Below are positions 1 to 6,236 of a stretch of 6,685 nt of DNA, in pieces (the stretch's first letter is position 1; each line of letters begins with the position of its first letter). The notes under the pieces were generated by a model. It had not been told where the DNA came from and ran no database searches. It saw only the letters and a program-made list of their open reading frames with translations. Source of the stretch: Anaerolineae bacterium (GTDB lineage Bacteria > Chloroflexota > Anaerolineae > 4572-78 > J111); assembly GCA_020433785.1 (NCBI GenBank), contig JAGRCC010000363.1, positions 1 through 6,685 on the forward strand, read 5' to 3'. The position numbers and the translations under genes are program-made.

Positions 1-64
1 TAAGCTGGAAACAGCCCGACGCAGACGACAAAGACTAGTCCACTCAGGTGCAAAAACCCCTGAA

Positions 65-131
65 TCATGTTCGTAGTAACGGCTTTTGCCGTTATCATAA
101 CATCACGGCTAAAGCCTTGCTACGAACATGA
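65..131. repeat. Palindromic intergenic repeat (cruciform / MITE-like)
   Basis: Two arms of about 30 bp are inverted copies of each other. The left arm (66-95) begins CATGTTCGTAG and the right arm (101-130) ends CTACGAACATG. They differ by a few substitutions and one single-base gap, and the central spacer is only about 5 bp. The left arm also contains its own hairpin, AACGGC-TTTT-GCCGTT (78-93), and the right arm a weaker GGC-TAAA-GCC version, so the element could fold as one long hairpin or a three-way structure. No transposase is encoded nearby and no clear target duplication is visible. Similar GTAGTAACGGC-type repeats are, from memory, frequent between genes in Chloroflexota and cyanobacteria. 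That family assignment is unverified, but the inverted repeat itself is seen directly. Confidence 0.85.
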
Positions 132-133
132 AC

Positions 134-162
134 GGGACTTTAAAACAGCCTCTCGCTATAAT
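134..162 (+). promoter_or_regulatory. Putative sigma-70-type promoter for the DUF445 gene
   Basis: A perfect TATAAT box lies at 157-162. Exactly 17 bp upstream is GGGACT (134-139), which keeps only the GAC core of a -35 box. The -10 box ends 5 bp before the ATG at 168, so transcription would start at or next to the start codon and the mRNA would be leaderless. No Shine-Dalgarno sequence precedes the ATG, which fits. The -35 box is poor, so confidence rests on the -10 match. Confidence 0.5.
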
Positions 163-167
163 CATTC

Positions 168-1424
168 ATGAATATCAACCCACAACTCGAAGCCAACCGG
201 CAGTCCGAACTCCGCAGGATGAAATTCCTGGCCACCTCGCTGCTGGTCGTGGCTGCCCTAATTTTTATCATCGCATCTGCCTTTGAGGATCAATATATTT
301 GGGCCGGTTTCGTCCGGGCCACTGCCGAAGCATCAATGGTTGGCGCCATCGCCGACTGGTTTGCCGTCACCGCCCTGTTTCGCTACCCGCTCGGCCTCAA
401 AATCCCCCACACCGCCATCGTGCCGACTCGCAAAGACAGCATTGGCCGCATGTTAGGCCACTTTGTACGGACCAACTTTCTCAACACCGAAGTCATATCC
501 GGCAAGCTGCGCTCAATCGATGTGACCCGCAGTTTAGCTAAGTGGCTCAGCCAGCCCGATAACAGCGCGATGCTGGCCAATTATGTCGCTGTCGGGGTGG
601 CTGGCGTGGTAGAAGTGGTAAAAGATGAAGAGATCCAGGGTTTAATCGAACAAAACATCGCCGCCCGGCTGCGGGCTATCAAAATAGCACCTATCATTGG
701 TCAAATCTTATCACTAATTGTATCAGGTAACCGGCAGCAAGAACTGTTAGAGGGCGTTCTCAAAATAGGCGCTAACTTTCTCGATGAAAACGGCGATGTC
801 ATCAAAAAGCGCATTAGCGAAGAAACCCCCTGGTGGCTGCCTAAAAACGTCGATAACCTCATCTACCAAAAGATCGTCGATGCCAATAACCGCACCTTAC
901 ACGAAGTTTCCACCAACCCCAACCACCCCCTGCGCGAACGCTTCAACCAGACCATCACCCGCTTTATTGACGATCTCAAACATTCGCCCGAAGTTCTAGC
1001 TAAAGAAGAAGCGTTCAAAGAGGACGTTTTACAGAACCCTGTCGTGCAAGAATTCTCAACCTCGTTGTGGCGCGATATCAAAGCTGCTCTACTGAACGTT
1101 AGCAGCGACCCCAACTCCGATGTCCGGAAACCTATTCAGGAAGGCATCGCTCGTTTTGGCCAAACGATTCTGGAAAATGAAGATCTCCTCATAAAGATCG
1201 ACCGCTGGGTTCACCAGGCCGCACTTTATTTGGTCGAAGAGTACGGCCACGAAGTCGAGCAGCTCATCGCCCAAACCATCAGCAAATGGGACGCCCAAGA
1301 AACCTCCCGCAAAATCGAACTTCAAGTCGGCAAGGATCTCCAGTTTATCCGTATCAATGGTACGGTAGTCGGCGGGTTGGTTGGGTTGTTGATTCATACC
1401 ATTTCATTTCTCATCAAGGGCTAA
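168..1424 (+). CDS. DUF445 family (YjiN-like) membrane protein
   Basis: This 418-residue protein has the layout of the DUF445/YjiN family (Pfam PF04286), whose molecular function is not established. A basic N-terminus (RRMK, 16-19) leads into a hydrophobic segment at about 20-38. The family's most conserved block follows at about 50-86, including AEASMVGAIADWFAVTALFR and then PLG, IPHTAI and P. A long, mostly helical charged region runs to about 390, and a second hydrophobic segment (398-416) ends the protein. It is probably anchored in the membrane at both ends with a large soluble middle. The length is normal for the family and the frame is intact. The ATG at 168 was chosen because homologues carry a short tail before the RRMK segment and because of the promoter immediately upstream. 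It is followed by a separate promoter, so it is probably monocistronic and unrelated to the sugar genes. Confidence 0.9.
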   Translation: MNINPQLEANRQSELRRMKFLATSLLVVAALIFIIASAFEDQYIWAGFVRATAEASMVGAIADWFAVTALFRYPLGLKIPHTAIVPTRKDSIGRMLGHFVRTNFLNTEVISGKLRSIDVTRSLAKWLSQPDNSAMLANYVAVGVAGVVEVVKDEEIQGLIEQNIAARLRAIKIAPIIGQILSLIVSGNRQQELLEGVLKIGANFLDENGDVIKKRISEETPWWLPKNVDNLIYQKIVDANNRTLHEVSTNPNHPLRERFNQTITRFIDDLKHSPEVLAKEEAFKEDVLQNPVVQEFSTSLWRDIKAALLNVSSDPNSDVRKPIQEGIARFGQTILENEDLLIKIDRWVHQAALYLVEEYGHEVEQLIAQTISKWDAQETSRKIELQVGKDLQFIRINGTVVGGLVGLLIHTISFLIKG

Positions 1425-1462
1425 AGATAGCCGTTACACCTCACAGTTATACTCTTTTGAAC

Positions 1463-1491
1463 TTGCCAATATATCTCTCTCCTTTTATAAT
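1463..1491 (+). promoter_or_regulatory. Promoter of the GntR-family regulator gene
   Basis: TTGCCA (1463-1468) and a perfect TATAAT (1486-1491) are separated by exactly 17 bp, the ideal sigma-70 spacing. Transcription should begin near 1497-1499, inside the palindrome that follows, leaving about 30 nt of untranslated leader before the ATG at 1530. No clear Shine-Dalgarno sequence is visible in that leader. Confidence 0.75.
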
Positions 1492-1506
1492 CTGGTCTAG
1501 ACCTCT
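1491..1506. promoter_or_regulatory. Putative NagR/DasR-type (dre-like) operator
   Basis: The core GGTCTAGACC (1494-1503) is a perfect 10-bp palindrome. The 16 bp at 1491-1506 match the DasR responsive element as I recall it (ACTGGTCTAGACCACT) at 14 of 16 positions, the two differences being outside the core. It begins directly after the -10 box and covers the predicted transcription start, a classic position for repression. The regulator encoded immediately downstream belongs to the family that binds this motif, so autoregulation is the natural inference. Binding itself is not shown. Confidence 0.75.
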
Positions 1507-1529
1507 AAACCACACAATCGAACATACTT

Positions 1530-2312
1530 ATGGCGCTAGACAAAAATAACCCCATTCCACTCTATTACCAGCTTGTTGAGCGGCTCAAAGAGCGAATTCA
1601 ACTAGGTGAGTTAAAGCCGGGTGACCAACTACCATCCGAGCGAGAGCTGAGCGACCAACACGGTATTAGCCGGATGACGGTGCGGCAGGCTATCGCTTAT
1701 TTGGTGCAACAAGGTCTGTTGGAGGTTAAGCGCGGGATCGGCACCTTTGTGGCCGCCCCCAAACTGGCGCACGATACCCTCCACCTGCTCGGTTTTACGG
1801 AAGAGGTGATGCAGCGCGGTAGTGCTGTCACTTCGCAGGTGTTAGAGCAGAGTCTCGTTGTGCCGTCGGCTAGTGTGGTTGGCGGGCTTAACCTTAGCTC
1901 CGACGCCCCCACAGTCAAACTGGTGCGCCTGCGCCTGGCCGAGGCGGTTCCACTTCTCCTGGAAACCACCTTCCTGCCGGCGTCGCTCTGTGCGGGTCTG
2001 GAGACCGAGGATTTGACCACCCAATCGCTCTACTCGCTGCTGGAAACAAAGTATGGGCTTCATCTCAAATATGCCCGGCAAACACTGGAGGCAACCGTAG
2101 CCAACGAGTACGAGAGTCACCTCTTTGGCATTGAGGTCGGCACCGCCATGATTTTACTGGAGGGCGTGACCTATCTCGATACCGACCAGCCCGTAGAATA
2201 TTTCAAGGCCGTCTATCGCGGCGACCGGTTCCGGTTTGAGCTAAACAGCCAGCGCAGCGTCCAAGTCGTCGAAATGCCGGACGTGACCGGCATCAAGGTT
2301 GTGCTTGGCTAA
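1530..2312 (+). CDS. GntR/HutC-family transcriptional regulator with UTRA domain, NagR/DasR-like
   Basis: This 260-residue protein has an N-terminal winged helix-turn-helix (about 8-76) with the GntR signatures PIPLYYQL, GELKPGDQLPSER, ISRMTVRQAI and GIGTFV. The UTRA ligand-binding domain spans about 95-240 and ends with the typical VYRGDRFRFEL. The DNA-binding half closely resembles Bacillus NagR (YvoA). From memory, NagR reads its operator with Arg38, Arg48 and Gly69, and all three are present here at the same numbers. NagR and DasR respond to phosphorylated amino sugars, so a glucosamine-6-phosphate-type effector is plausible but unproven, because UTRA specificities vary widely. The start is supported by the family's usual N-terminal length, although no Shine-Dalgarno site precedes it. 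A dre-like operator over its own promoter implies autoregulation, and the following sugar operon is its likely second target. Confidence 0.93.
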   Translation: MALDKNNPIPLYYQLVERLKERIQLGELKPGDQLPSERELSDQHGISRMTVRQAIAYLVQQGLLEVKRGIGTFVAAPKLAHDTLHLLGFTEEVMQRGSAVTSQVLEQSLVVPSASVVGGLNLSSDAPTVKLVRLRLAEAVPLLLETTFLPASLCAGLETEDLTTQSLYSLLETKYGLHLKYARQTLEATVANEYESHLFGIEVGTAMILLEGVTYLDTDQPVEYFKAVYRGDRFRFELNSQRSVQVVEMPDVTGIKVVLG

Positions 2313-2375
2313 TCAGTCTGAAAGTGTCTTCTCAAATCAGGTATCACAATCTTTGGAGTACCACTGAGAATGAAA

Positions 2376-2405
2376 ATATCTGACGACTGACTACCGATAT
2401 CTGAC
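2376..2405 (+). repeat. Short direct repeat ATATCTGAC x2, 21 bp apart
   Basis: ATATCTGAC occurs at 2376-2384 and 2397-2405, a start-to-start distance of 21 bp, about two turns of B-DNA. A further CTGACTAC (2387-2394) recurs at 2401-2408, so CTGAC appears three times (2380, 2387, 2401). The cluster lies just upstream of the ribosome binding site of the oxidoreductase gene. Direct repeats on one face of the helix are compatible with a regulator-binding site, but the cluster could also be a small duplication. No convincing -35/-10 pair was found in this 123-bp gap. Confidence 0.45.
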
Positions 2406-2418
2406 TACTATTTTTCAC

Positions 2419-2423
2419 AGGAG
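2419..2423 (+). promoter_or_regulatory. Ribosome binding site for the oxidoreductase gene
   Basis: AGGAG lies 12 nt before the ATG at 2436, slightly farther than ideal. It supports that ATG as the start, as does the immediate onset of the Rossmann fold in the protein. Confidence 0.65.
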
Positions 2424-2435
2424 TAAATCTCATCC

Positions 2436-3539
2436 ATGACCCACCCCATTAAAATTGGCATTATCGGCTGCGGCAATGTGATGATTGGCCCCTACATGTC
2501 GCTCATCCAGAAGCTCGACTACCAGGGCCAGGTCAAAGTCGTGGCTGCTTGCGATCCGGTTGCCGACAAGCGCCGCTTTGTGCAGCAGAAGTTCGGCATC
2601 CCCCGCACCACCGCTAATTACCAGGAGATCATCGAAGCCGATGACGTCGAACTGGTGCTGGTGCTGACCTCGATGCCGCAGCACAGCCCGTTAGCGCAGG
2701 CCGCCCTTGAGGCCGGCAAACACGTGCTGGTCGAAAAGCCGATGGCCGTCACCCTACCGGAGGCGGCGCGTCTGGTCGAACTGGCCAAAATCAGCCCCGG
2801 TTATCTGGTCTGCGCCCCGCACATTATTCTCAGCCCGACCTTCCGAACCATGCTCAAACGCATTCGCCGGGGCGATATCGGCCGGGTGGTATCGGCGCGG
2901 GCGCTGTACGGCTGGGCCGGACCGTGGTGGGGCCAGTGGTTTTACCAGCCCGGCGGCGGCTCGCTATTTGATTTGGGGGTCTACAATGTCACCAGCTTGA
3001 CCGGCTTGTTGGGACCCGCCAAACGAGTGATGGCCATGACCGGCGTCGCCATTCCGGAGCGAGTGGTTGACGGCGAACGCATGCAGGTCCAGGCCGAGGA
3101 CAACGCCCACCTGCTGCTCGATTTTGGCGAGTCGGTCTTTGCCGTGGTGACAACTGGCTTCACTCTGCAAAAATATCGCTGTCCGGCCATCGAACTGTAT
3201 GGCACGCAGGGTACGCTCCAAATGATGGGCGACGATTGGGACCCCGAAGGCTACGAACTGTGGCAAAACGAGGTTGGCGCCTGGCAAGTTTATGAAGAAA
3301 CCGATCCCAACTGGCCCTGGACCGACGGCTTGCGGCACCTGGTGGAATGCATTCAAACCAAGACACCGCCCCTAATCACGCCGGAACACGCCTACCACGT
3401 GCTGGAAATTATGCTCAAAGTGCAGGAGTCGGGCCGCGACGGCCGGGAAAAAATCATTGACAGCCGGTTTACCCTGCCGGAATTAGACCCGGCGTCCACG
3501 GCCGAAGCGGGCCATCTGGTCCACGATCGGAGTTATTAA
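2436..3539 (+). CDS. Gfo/Idh/MocA-family NAD(P)-dependent oxidoreductase
   Basis: This 367-residue protein should catalyse a pyridine-nucleotide-dependent oxidation or reduction of a sugar or sugar-like polyol in the cytoplasm; the substrate cannot be named. The N-terminal Rossmann fold (about 4-125) opens with KIGIIGCGNV (Gly8, Gly11, Gly13 region) and has the acidic CDP turn at 39-41. The family's EKP motif is at 100-102, giving the likely catalytic Lys101. The C-terminal alpha/beta domain carries GGGSLFDLGVYNV (173-185). Asp179 matches the usual catalytic Asp, but the position that is His in inositol dehydrogenases is Tyr183, as in glucose-fructose oxidoreductase-type members. There is no signal peptide and the length is normal. 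It is the first gene of a compact operon, and the next start codon is 2 bp after its stop. Confidence 0.93.
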   Translation: MTHPIKIGIIGCGNVMIGPYMSLIQKLDYQGQVKVVAACDPVADKRRFVQQKFGIPRTTANYQEIIEADDVELVLVLTSMPQHSPLAQAALEAGKHVLVEKPMAVTLPEAARLVELAKISPGYLVCAPHIILSPTFRTMLKRIRRGDIGRVVSARALYGWAGPWWGQWFYQPGGGSLFDLGVYNVTSLTGLLGPAKRVMAMTGVAIPERVVDGERMQVQAEDNAHLLLDFGESVFAVVTTGFTLQKYRCPAIELYGTQGTLQMMGDDWDPEGYELWQNEVGAWQVYEETDPNWPWTDGLRHLVECIQTKTPPLITPEHAYHVLEIMLKVQESGRDGREKIIDSRFTLPELDPASTAEAGHLVHDRSY

Positions 3540-3541
3540 CT

Positions 3542-4408
3542 ATGGCTTACGCCCCATCACCTCGGCCCACATTTGATGGGCCGGCCCATATCCCTTACGC
3601 TACCGTCACCCGCCATCTGTGGGGCGACGTCGAGGCCGGCGAGGTGGCCGACTGGATTTACGTCTCCAGCGACAAAATCCACCAGTTGGTGTTTGGCCTC
3701 AATCCCGGCCGCGCCTTTCGCCACTCCGATAGTTTCCGCACCATCTTCGCCGCCGATGAAGTTTTGTACGTTTTGAGCGGTCTGATGGTCATCGCCAATC
3801 CGGAGCGCGGCGAGGTGCATCGGGTGCAAGCTGGCGAGGCCGTCTTCTTCCGTCGCGATACCTGGCACCACGCCTTTAACTACGGCTCCGAACCTCTACG
3901 GGTTTTGGAGTTTTTCGCGCCCCCGCCGTCACAGGGCACGTCAGGAGCTTACGCCCGGACCAAACCAAATCTCGTCGAGGTCAAATACACTCAAGATCAC
4001 CTGTTGGGCCAATGGCCGATGGCCCGCGCCCAGGTTACGTCCGACTTTTCGATGCAGGTCATGCGCGAGGCCGATCTGCTCTGGCGAATGGAGGGCCACG
4101 ATAATCCGATTTTGGTCGGCTTGTGGGCCGCCACTGAACACCTGACCGTTGGCCAAATCTATCTGATGCCCGGTCAACAGAGTGATGTTCAACAGCACGC
4201 CGGCGATGAGAGCCTCTATGTGCTCGAAGGAACCTTGAACATGCGTCTGCCGGACAATGACGGCCAGCGTTGGTTTGAACTCAACCCCCAAGACGGCTTC
4301 TACATCCCGCAAGGCGTGCCGCACCACTACTATAACATCTCCGATCGGCCGGTACGCCTTATTTTCGGGGTAGCGCCCACCTACCTGCCTGATCAGCCCG
4401 ATGACTGA
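3542..4408 (+). CDS. Bicupin (two cupin_2 domains) protein
   Basis: This 288-residue protein has two cupin beta-barrel modules. The first (about 45-127) includes a candidate metal set of His61, Glu73 and His109 or His110 (WHH). The second (about 203-278) has His219, Glu223 (HAGDES) and His261 or His262 (PHHYYN). Each module has the glycine turn after its strand pair (LSG, 79-80; LEG, 229-230) and the PxGxxH-like ending in the second copy. Both modules therefore look able to bind metal, though the first lacks the second His of the usual HxH. Such proteins can be isomerases, dioxygenases or sugar-binding proteins; with these neighbours a sugar or sugar-acid isomerase or epimerase-like role is possible but unproven. 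A GGAG (3529-3532) inside the end of the preceding gene lies 9 nt before its ATG. Its last 8 bp overlap the ROK gene. Confidence 0.87.
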   Translation: MAYAPSPRPTFDGPAHIPYATVTRHLWGDVEAGEVADWIYVSSDKIHQLVFGLNPGRAFRHSDSFRTIFAADEVLYVLSGLMVIANPERGEVHRVQAGEAVFFRRDTWHHAFNYGSEPLRVLEFFAPPPSQGTSGAYARTKPNLVEVKYTQDHLLGQWPMARAQVTSDFSMQVMREADLLWRMEGHDNPILVGLWAATEHLTVGQIYLMPGQQSDVQQHAGDESLYVLEGTLNMRLPDNDGQRWFELNPQDGFYIPQGVPHHYYNISDRPVRLIFGVAPTYLPDQPDD

Positions 4409-5327
4409 AGCTAGGCAGCAATGCGCCATCGGCTTGGACGTAGGCGGCACCAAAATTGCCGCCGGTCTGGTGCTGAAACCGTCCGGGCAGGTGGTGCAGC
4501 GCCGGGTTATTCCTACCCGGCCGGAACGCGGCGGTGATGCTCTACTTGATGACGTCATCGCGCTGGCCGGCGAGCTTTTGGCGGAAGCTGCCCGGCAGCG
4601 ACTTGAGGTCTTGGGTATCGGCGTCGGTATTGCTGAATTGGTTGATCGCCAGGGGCGTATCACCAGCGCGCATACCATCGGTTGGCAAGAGTTATCCGTC
4701 CAGCCGCGTCTGGCCGAATTAGCCCCGACCGTCATCGAGGCCGATGTACGGGCCGCCGCTCTGGCCGAGGCCCAATTCGGAGCCGGCCGGGACTACCCGC
4801 TTTTTACTTATGTGACGGTCGGCACGGGCATCAGCAGTTGTTTGGTTCAGGCCGGGCGTCCCTATGCCGGGGCGCGTGGCAATGCCTTGGTGCTGGGCAG
4901 CAGCCCATTGACGACTCGTTGCCAAAAATGCGGATCGGTGCTAAGCCCGGTGTTGGAAGAGATCGCGGCCGGACCGGCGCTAGTGGCCCAGTACAACCAA
5001 CGCGTTTCGTCCGACCGGCGGCTGCCCCGTGGCGAGGACGTTATGGCGGCTTTGGCTCAGGGCGATCCCGTAGCGGCGGCGGTCATCGACCAGGCCGGCG
5101 ACGCGTTGGGCGTGAGCGTCGGCTGGCTGGTCAACGTGCTCGATCCGGACGCGGTGGTCGTTGGCGGCGGACTGGGACTGGCCGGCGGCCGGTATTGGGA
5201 GCGCTTTGTAGCCGCCACCCGGCAGCACATCTGGGCCGACAACAGCCGCCATCTGCCGATTATTCCGGCCGCCCTCGGCCTCGAGGCAGGGCTGATTGGC
5301 GCGGCAGCAAGAGTTTGGTTATCATGA
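4401..5327 (+). CDS. ROK-family protein, divergent sugar-kinase-like
   Basis: This 308-residue protein has the ROK (actin-like ATPase) fold. The phosphate-1 loop GLDVGGTKIAAG is at 11-22, GIGVGIAELVD at 72-82, GTG at 141-143, and the adenosine-binding segment DPDAVVVGGGL near 248-258. ROK proteins are usually glucokinase/GlcNAc-kinase-like enzymes or repressors; there is no N-terminal helix-turn-helix, so this is the kinase type. Key positions are altered. The catalytic END-x-N block reads EADVR (113-117), keeping Glu and Asp115 but losing both Asn. The sugar- and zinc-binding Glu-x-Gly-His reads VLGS (164-167). The zinc loop keeps only two Cys (Cys174, Cys177) and is two residues longer before Leu-Glu (185-186). 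It may phosphorylate an unusual sugar or act as a sensor. It has no Shine-Dalgarno site, and the 8-bp overlap with the bicupin gene implies coupled translation. Confidence 0.87.
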   Translation: MTEARQQCAIGLDVGGTKIAAGLVLKPSGQVVQRRVIPTRPERGGDALLDDVIALAGELLAEAARQRLEVLGIGVGIAELVDRQGRITSAHTIGWQELSVQPRLAELAPTVIEADVRAAALAEAQFGAGRDYPLFTYVTVGTGISSCLVQAGRPYAGARGNALVLGSSPLTTRCQKCGSVLSPVLEEIAAGPALVAQYNQRVSSDRRLPRGEDVMAALAQGDPVAAAVIDQAGDALGVSVGWLVNVLDPDAVVVGGGLGLAGGRYWERFVAATRQHIWADNSRHLPIIPAALGLEAGLIGAAARVWLS

Positions 5328-6211
5328 GCGTGGACACTTCCCGCCTCTACCAAAGATTGCGCCGGACCTACCCGCCGGTTCGACGGCTGCTGACCTGGCC
5401 GATTATTCGTCACCTGCGCTTTATAATGATGCGGCGGCTGCGGCCGTTGCGAAACGGGGCGCTGCCGTACGGTACGGCCGTGGTCCGCTACTACTGGGCC
5501 GACTTTCTGGAGCGGCATCGCGCCGACATCAAAGGGCGTGGGCTGGAAATCGGGGAGACGACCACGCTGCGCCATTACGGGGGCCAGGCCATCACCCAGG
5601 CCGACGCGCTCGACATTGCGGCTCACAGTCCGGAGGTCAAGATCGTGGCCGACTTGAGCCGGGCTGATCACGCGCCCGCTGACACTTACGACTGCTTCAT
5701 CCACCAGTTCAGTATCACCGTTATTTATGATGTCGAAGCGGCGCTCTACCATTCCATTCGCATGCTGAAACCGGGCGGCGTCCTGCTGATTAACTTTGCC
5801 TCAGTTGACTACTATTTATATCGCGGACTGGATATGGGTACCGGCGCGCCGCTCTACATGTATCGCATGTTTATGCCGCTGGAGGTCATTAATATGCTGT
5901 ATGATCTTGGTCTGATCGAAGCGGATTTTCAGCTCACATCATACGGTAATCTCTTGAGTCGCATGGCCTTTTTGCTCAACCTGCCGGCTGAAGAGCTAAC
6001 GGAAGCCGAACTGGCCGCCGTCGATTACGGTCAGCCGCTGCTGCTGTGCGCCCGTATCGTCAAACCGGCCAACTGGTCCGCGCCCAAACCGGCCTATCGT
6101 GATCCGCATTGGCTGCCGCCGGGACCGCCTTCGCATTTGAGTCCGGTCACCGGTCATTATGGTGACGAATATCAACAAGACATGATCCGTAAACCACCGC
6201 ATCCCGAGTAG
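5324..6211 (+). CDS. Class I SAM-dependent methyltransferase
   Basis: This 295-residue protein has an N-terminal basic helical region (about 7-45), rich in Arg, then PYGTAVVRYYWADFL (48-62) and a Rossmann methyltransferase core. SAM motif I is GLEIGE (73-78), a shortened form of the usual glycine-rich loop. Asp94/Asp97 (DALDI) and the VADLSRADH segment (108-116) follow. The motif III region LKPGGVLLI is at 148-156. The start (ATGA, overlapping the ROK stop by 4 bp) was chosen over longer upstream reading, which would overlap most of the ROK gene with Arg/Gly-rich low-complexity translation. The C-terminus (about 248-295) is Pro-rich. Related methyltransferases, as I recall, occur near glycosyltransferase and cell-surface glycan genes, so a sugar or lipid-linked glycan substrate is possible, but none can be assigned. 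It is the last gene of the four-gene cluster. Confidence 0.85.
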   Translation: MSVDTSRLYQRLRRTYPPVRRLLTWPIIRHLRFIMMRRLRPLRNGALPYGTAVVRYYWADFLERHRADIKGRGLEIGETTTLRHYGGQAITQADALDIAAHSPEVKIVADLSRADHAPADTYDCFIHQFSITVIYDVEAALYHSIRMLKPGGVLLINFASVDYYLYRGLDMGTGAPLYMYRMFMPLEVINMLYDLGLIEADFQLTSYGNLLSRMAFLLNLPAEELTEAELAAVDYGQPLLLCARIVKPANWSAPKPAYRDPHWLPPGPPSHLSPVTGHYGDEYQQDMIRKPPHPE

Positions 6212-6236
6212 GCGACATTGTATTGAAGGGAGCCTT

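Noticed and set aside
44..63. TCAGG/CCTGA hairpin near the left edge as a terminator of an upstream gene.
   Set aside because: The stem is only 5 bp with a 10-nt loop and there is no T-tract after it.
1995..2006. GGTCT-GG-AGACC inverted repeat inside the regulator gene, resembling a second operator.
   Set aside because: The half-sites match but the centre is 2 bp longer than in the true palindrome, which would change helical phasing, and it lies within coding sequence with codon constraints.
2353..2365. TTGGAGTACCACT in front of the oxidoreductase as a degenerate dre-like operator.
   Set aside because: GG and CC are separated by 4 bp instead of 6 and the centre is not palindromic, so it does not fit the operator.
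3941..4735. 264-residue open frame on the minus strand.
   Set aside because: It is antisense to the bicupin and ROK genes, which have clear motifs throughout. The translation shows no recognisable domain and reflects GC-rich third positions.
4682..5323. Open reading upstream of and in frame with the methyltransferase, which would give a 509-residue protein.
   Set aside because: The extra part lies entirely inside the ROK gene in another frame, and its translation is Arg/Gly-rich with no domain. Methyltransferase homology starts after the ATGA overlap at 5324.
5057..5752. 231-residue open frame on the minus strand.
   Set aside because: It overlaps well-supported ROK and methyltransferase coding sequence. 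Its translation has low-complexity Pro/Ser runs and no motif.
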